6,268 bases of DNA from an uncultured Eubacterium sp. (GTDB taxonomy: Bacteria > Bacillota_A > Clostridia > Lachnospirales > Lachnospiraceae), in NCBI GenBank assembly GCA_948759685.1, contig CAQBGY010000201.1, forward strand, positions 1 to 6,268. The letters run 5' to 3'. The notes beneath the pieces were generated by a model that was not told the origin of the DNA, ran no database searches, and saw nothing but the letters and a program-made list of their open reading frames with translations. The position numbers were made by a program, and so were the translations under genes. This document shows positions 5,683-6,268 of this stretch, in pieces; within the stretch, counting starts at the first letter, position 1, and every line of letters starts with the position of its first letter.

Positions 5683-6240
5683 TTTTATATCCCACCCCTC
5701 TTATGGTTTCTATGTAATCCACGCCTAATTTCCTGCGGATATTTTTGATATGGGTATTTACAATCTTTTCATCGCCAAAATAATCATATCCCCATATACT
5801 GTTCAGCAGATTATCCCGTGTAAATACACGCCCTTGATTTTCCAGAAACAATTTTAGAATTTCAAACTCACGGGCAGTAAGCGTTATGCCTGTTTCTCCA
5901 ACGGATACCTCGTAGCTTTCTGCATTTAGGCAAATATCTTTATAGCGGATAACCGTAGATGTTTCATTTTTTCTGTCTGTTCTTCTTAGGACTGCTTCAA
6001 TTCTCCGCACAACAAGCGGCATGGAAAAGGGCTTTGTGATATAGTCATCTGCCACCAAATCAAATCCTTTCATCTGGCTGTCCTCATCATCCAATGCGGT
6101 CAACATAATGATAGGCGTGTCGCTTTCTTTCCGTATCTGCTCGCAGACAGCAAAACCGTCCATCTTCGGCAGCATTAAGTCAAGCAGCACTAAATTTGGA
6201 TGATATGTCTGAAATTTTTCGATACCGTCCATGCCGTCTT
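5666..6240 (-). CDS. OmpR/PhoB-family response regulator, 5'-truncated
   Basis: DNA-binding partner of the kinase. Numbering from the first methionine (6232), the receiver has phospho-acceptor D18 in LLDLMLPKMDG, the conserved T45 (IIMLTA) and K67 (ITKPF). A linker of about 25 residues leads to a winged-helix DNA-binding domain (about 95-188) with LTAREFEILKLF, the recognition-helix region KIVNTHIKNIRRKL and the wing IRGVGYKIE. In full-length relatives the phospho-Asp is near residue 50-55, so roughly 30-35 residues are missing, including the N-terminal acidic pair. The methionine at 6232 is internal: two more codons (D, G) are readable up to 6238, and beyond 6240 the sequence is adapter, which creates an artificial stop. 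The gene ends 17 nt inside the kinase gene, so the two are probably co-translated. Its probable target is the phased repeat array upstream of the permeases. Confidence 0.95.
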
Positions 6241-6268
6241 AGATCGGAAGAGCGTCGTGTAGGGAAAG
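6241..6268. other. Illumina sequencing-adapter contamination
   Basis: The final 28 bases begin AGATCGGAAGAGC and continue exactly as the Illumina TruSeq adapter, the reverse complement of the universal adapter that ends in GCTCTTCCGATCT. The conserved response-regulator frame breaks precisely at this boundary. This is a library artefact at a contig end, not genomic sequence, and should be trimmed. Confidence 0.97.

Overview
The window is a stretch of low-to-moderate GC DNA with strong AGGAGG-type ribosome binding sites, TTG as well as ATG starts, and Gram-positive-style signalling and transport genes. This suggests an anaerobic, gut-type Firmicute (Clostridia). It looks like the end of an assembled contig, because the last 28 bases (6241-6268) are Illumina library adapter, not genome. 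No rRNA, tRNA, CRISPR array, insertion sequence or integrase is visible.

All supported genes lie on the minus strand, so transcription runs from high to low coordinates. In that order they are: an OmpR-family response regulator whose N-terminus is lost at the contig end (5666-6240); a membrane sensor histidine kinase overlapping it by 17 nt (4321-5682); an intrinsic terminator (4264-4301); a regulatory region of about 210 nt; two paralogous FtsX/MacB-type permeases (2715-4052, 1427-2704); their ATPase (711-1373); and a small unrecognised gene (223-684) whose apparent translational start is interrupted by a TAG codon. A second intrinsic terminator (35-75) lies within a cluster of overlapping hairpins at the left edge.

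The likely logic is a sense-and-respond envelope module. The kinase senses something outside the membrane and phosphorylates the regulator. The regulator then switches on the ABC transporter from its own promoter. The best sequence evidence for this link is a set of 9-bp direct repeats, GGTGGAGTT-like, spaced by multiples of 11 bp (4209-4250). The last repeat occupies the -35 position of the putative transporter promoter, which is how PhoB-like regulators often bind. Because a terminator separates the kinase from the permeases, the transporter can be induced independently of the regulator genes. MacB/FtsX-type transporters of this layout often deal with peptide antibiotics or cell-envelope components, but nothing here identifies the substrate.

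I do not see a wholly new system. The parts that ordinary annotation would not explain are the unrecognised sixth gene with its early in-frame TAG and contrasting base composition, the phased repeat array, the long transporter leader with a start-less Shine-Dalgarno sequence, and the attenuator-like alternating hairpins at the left edge.
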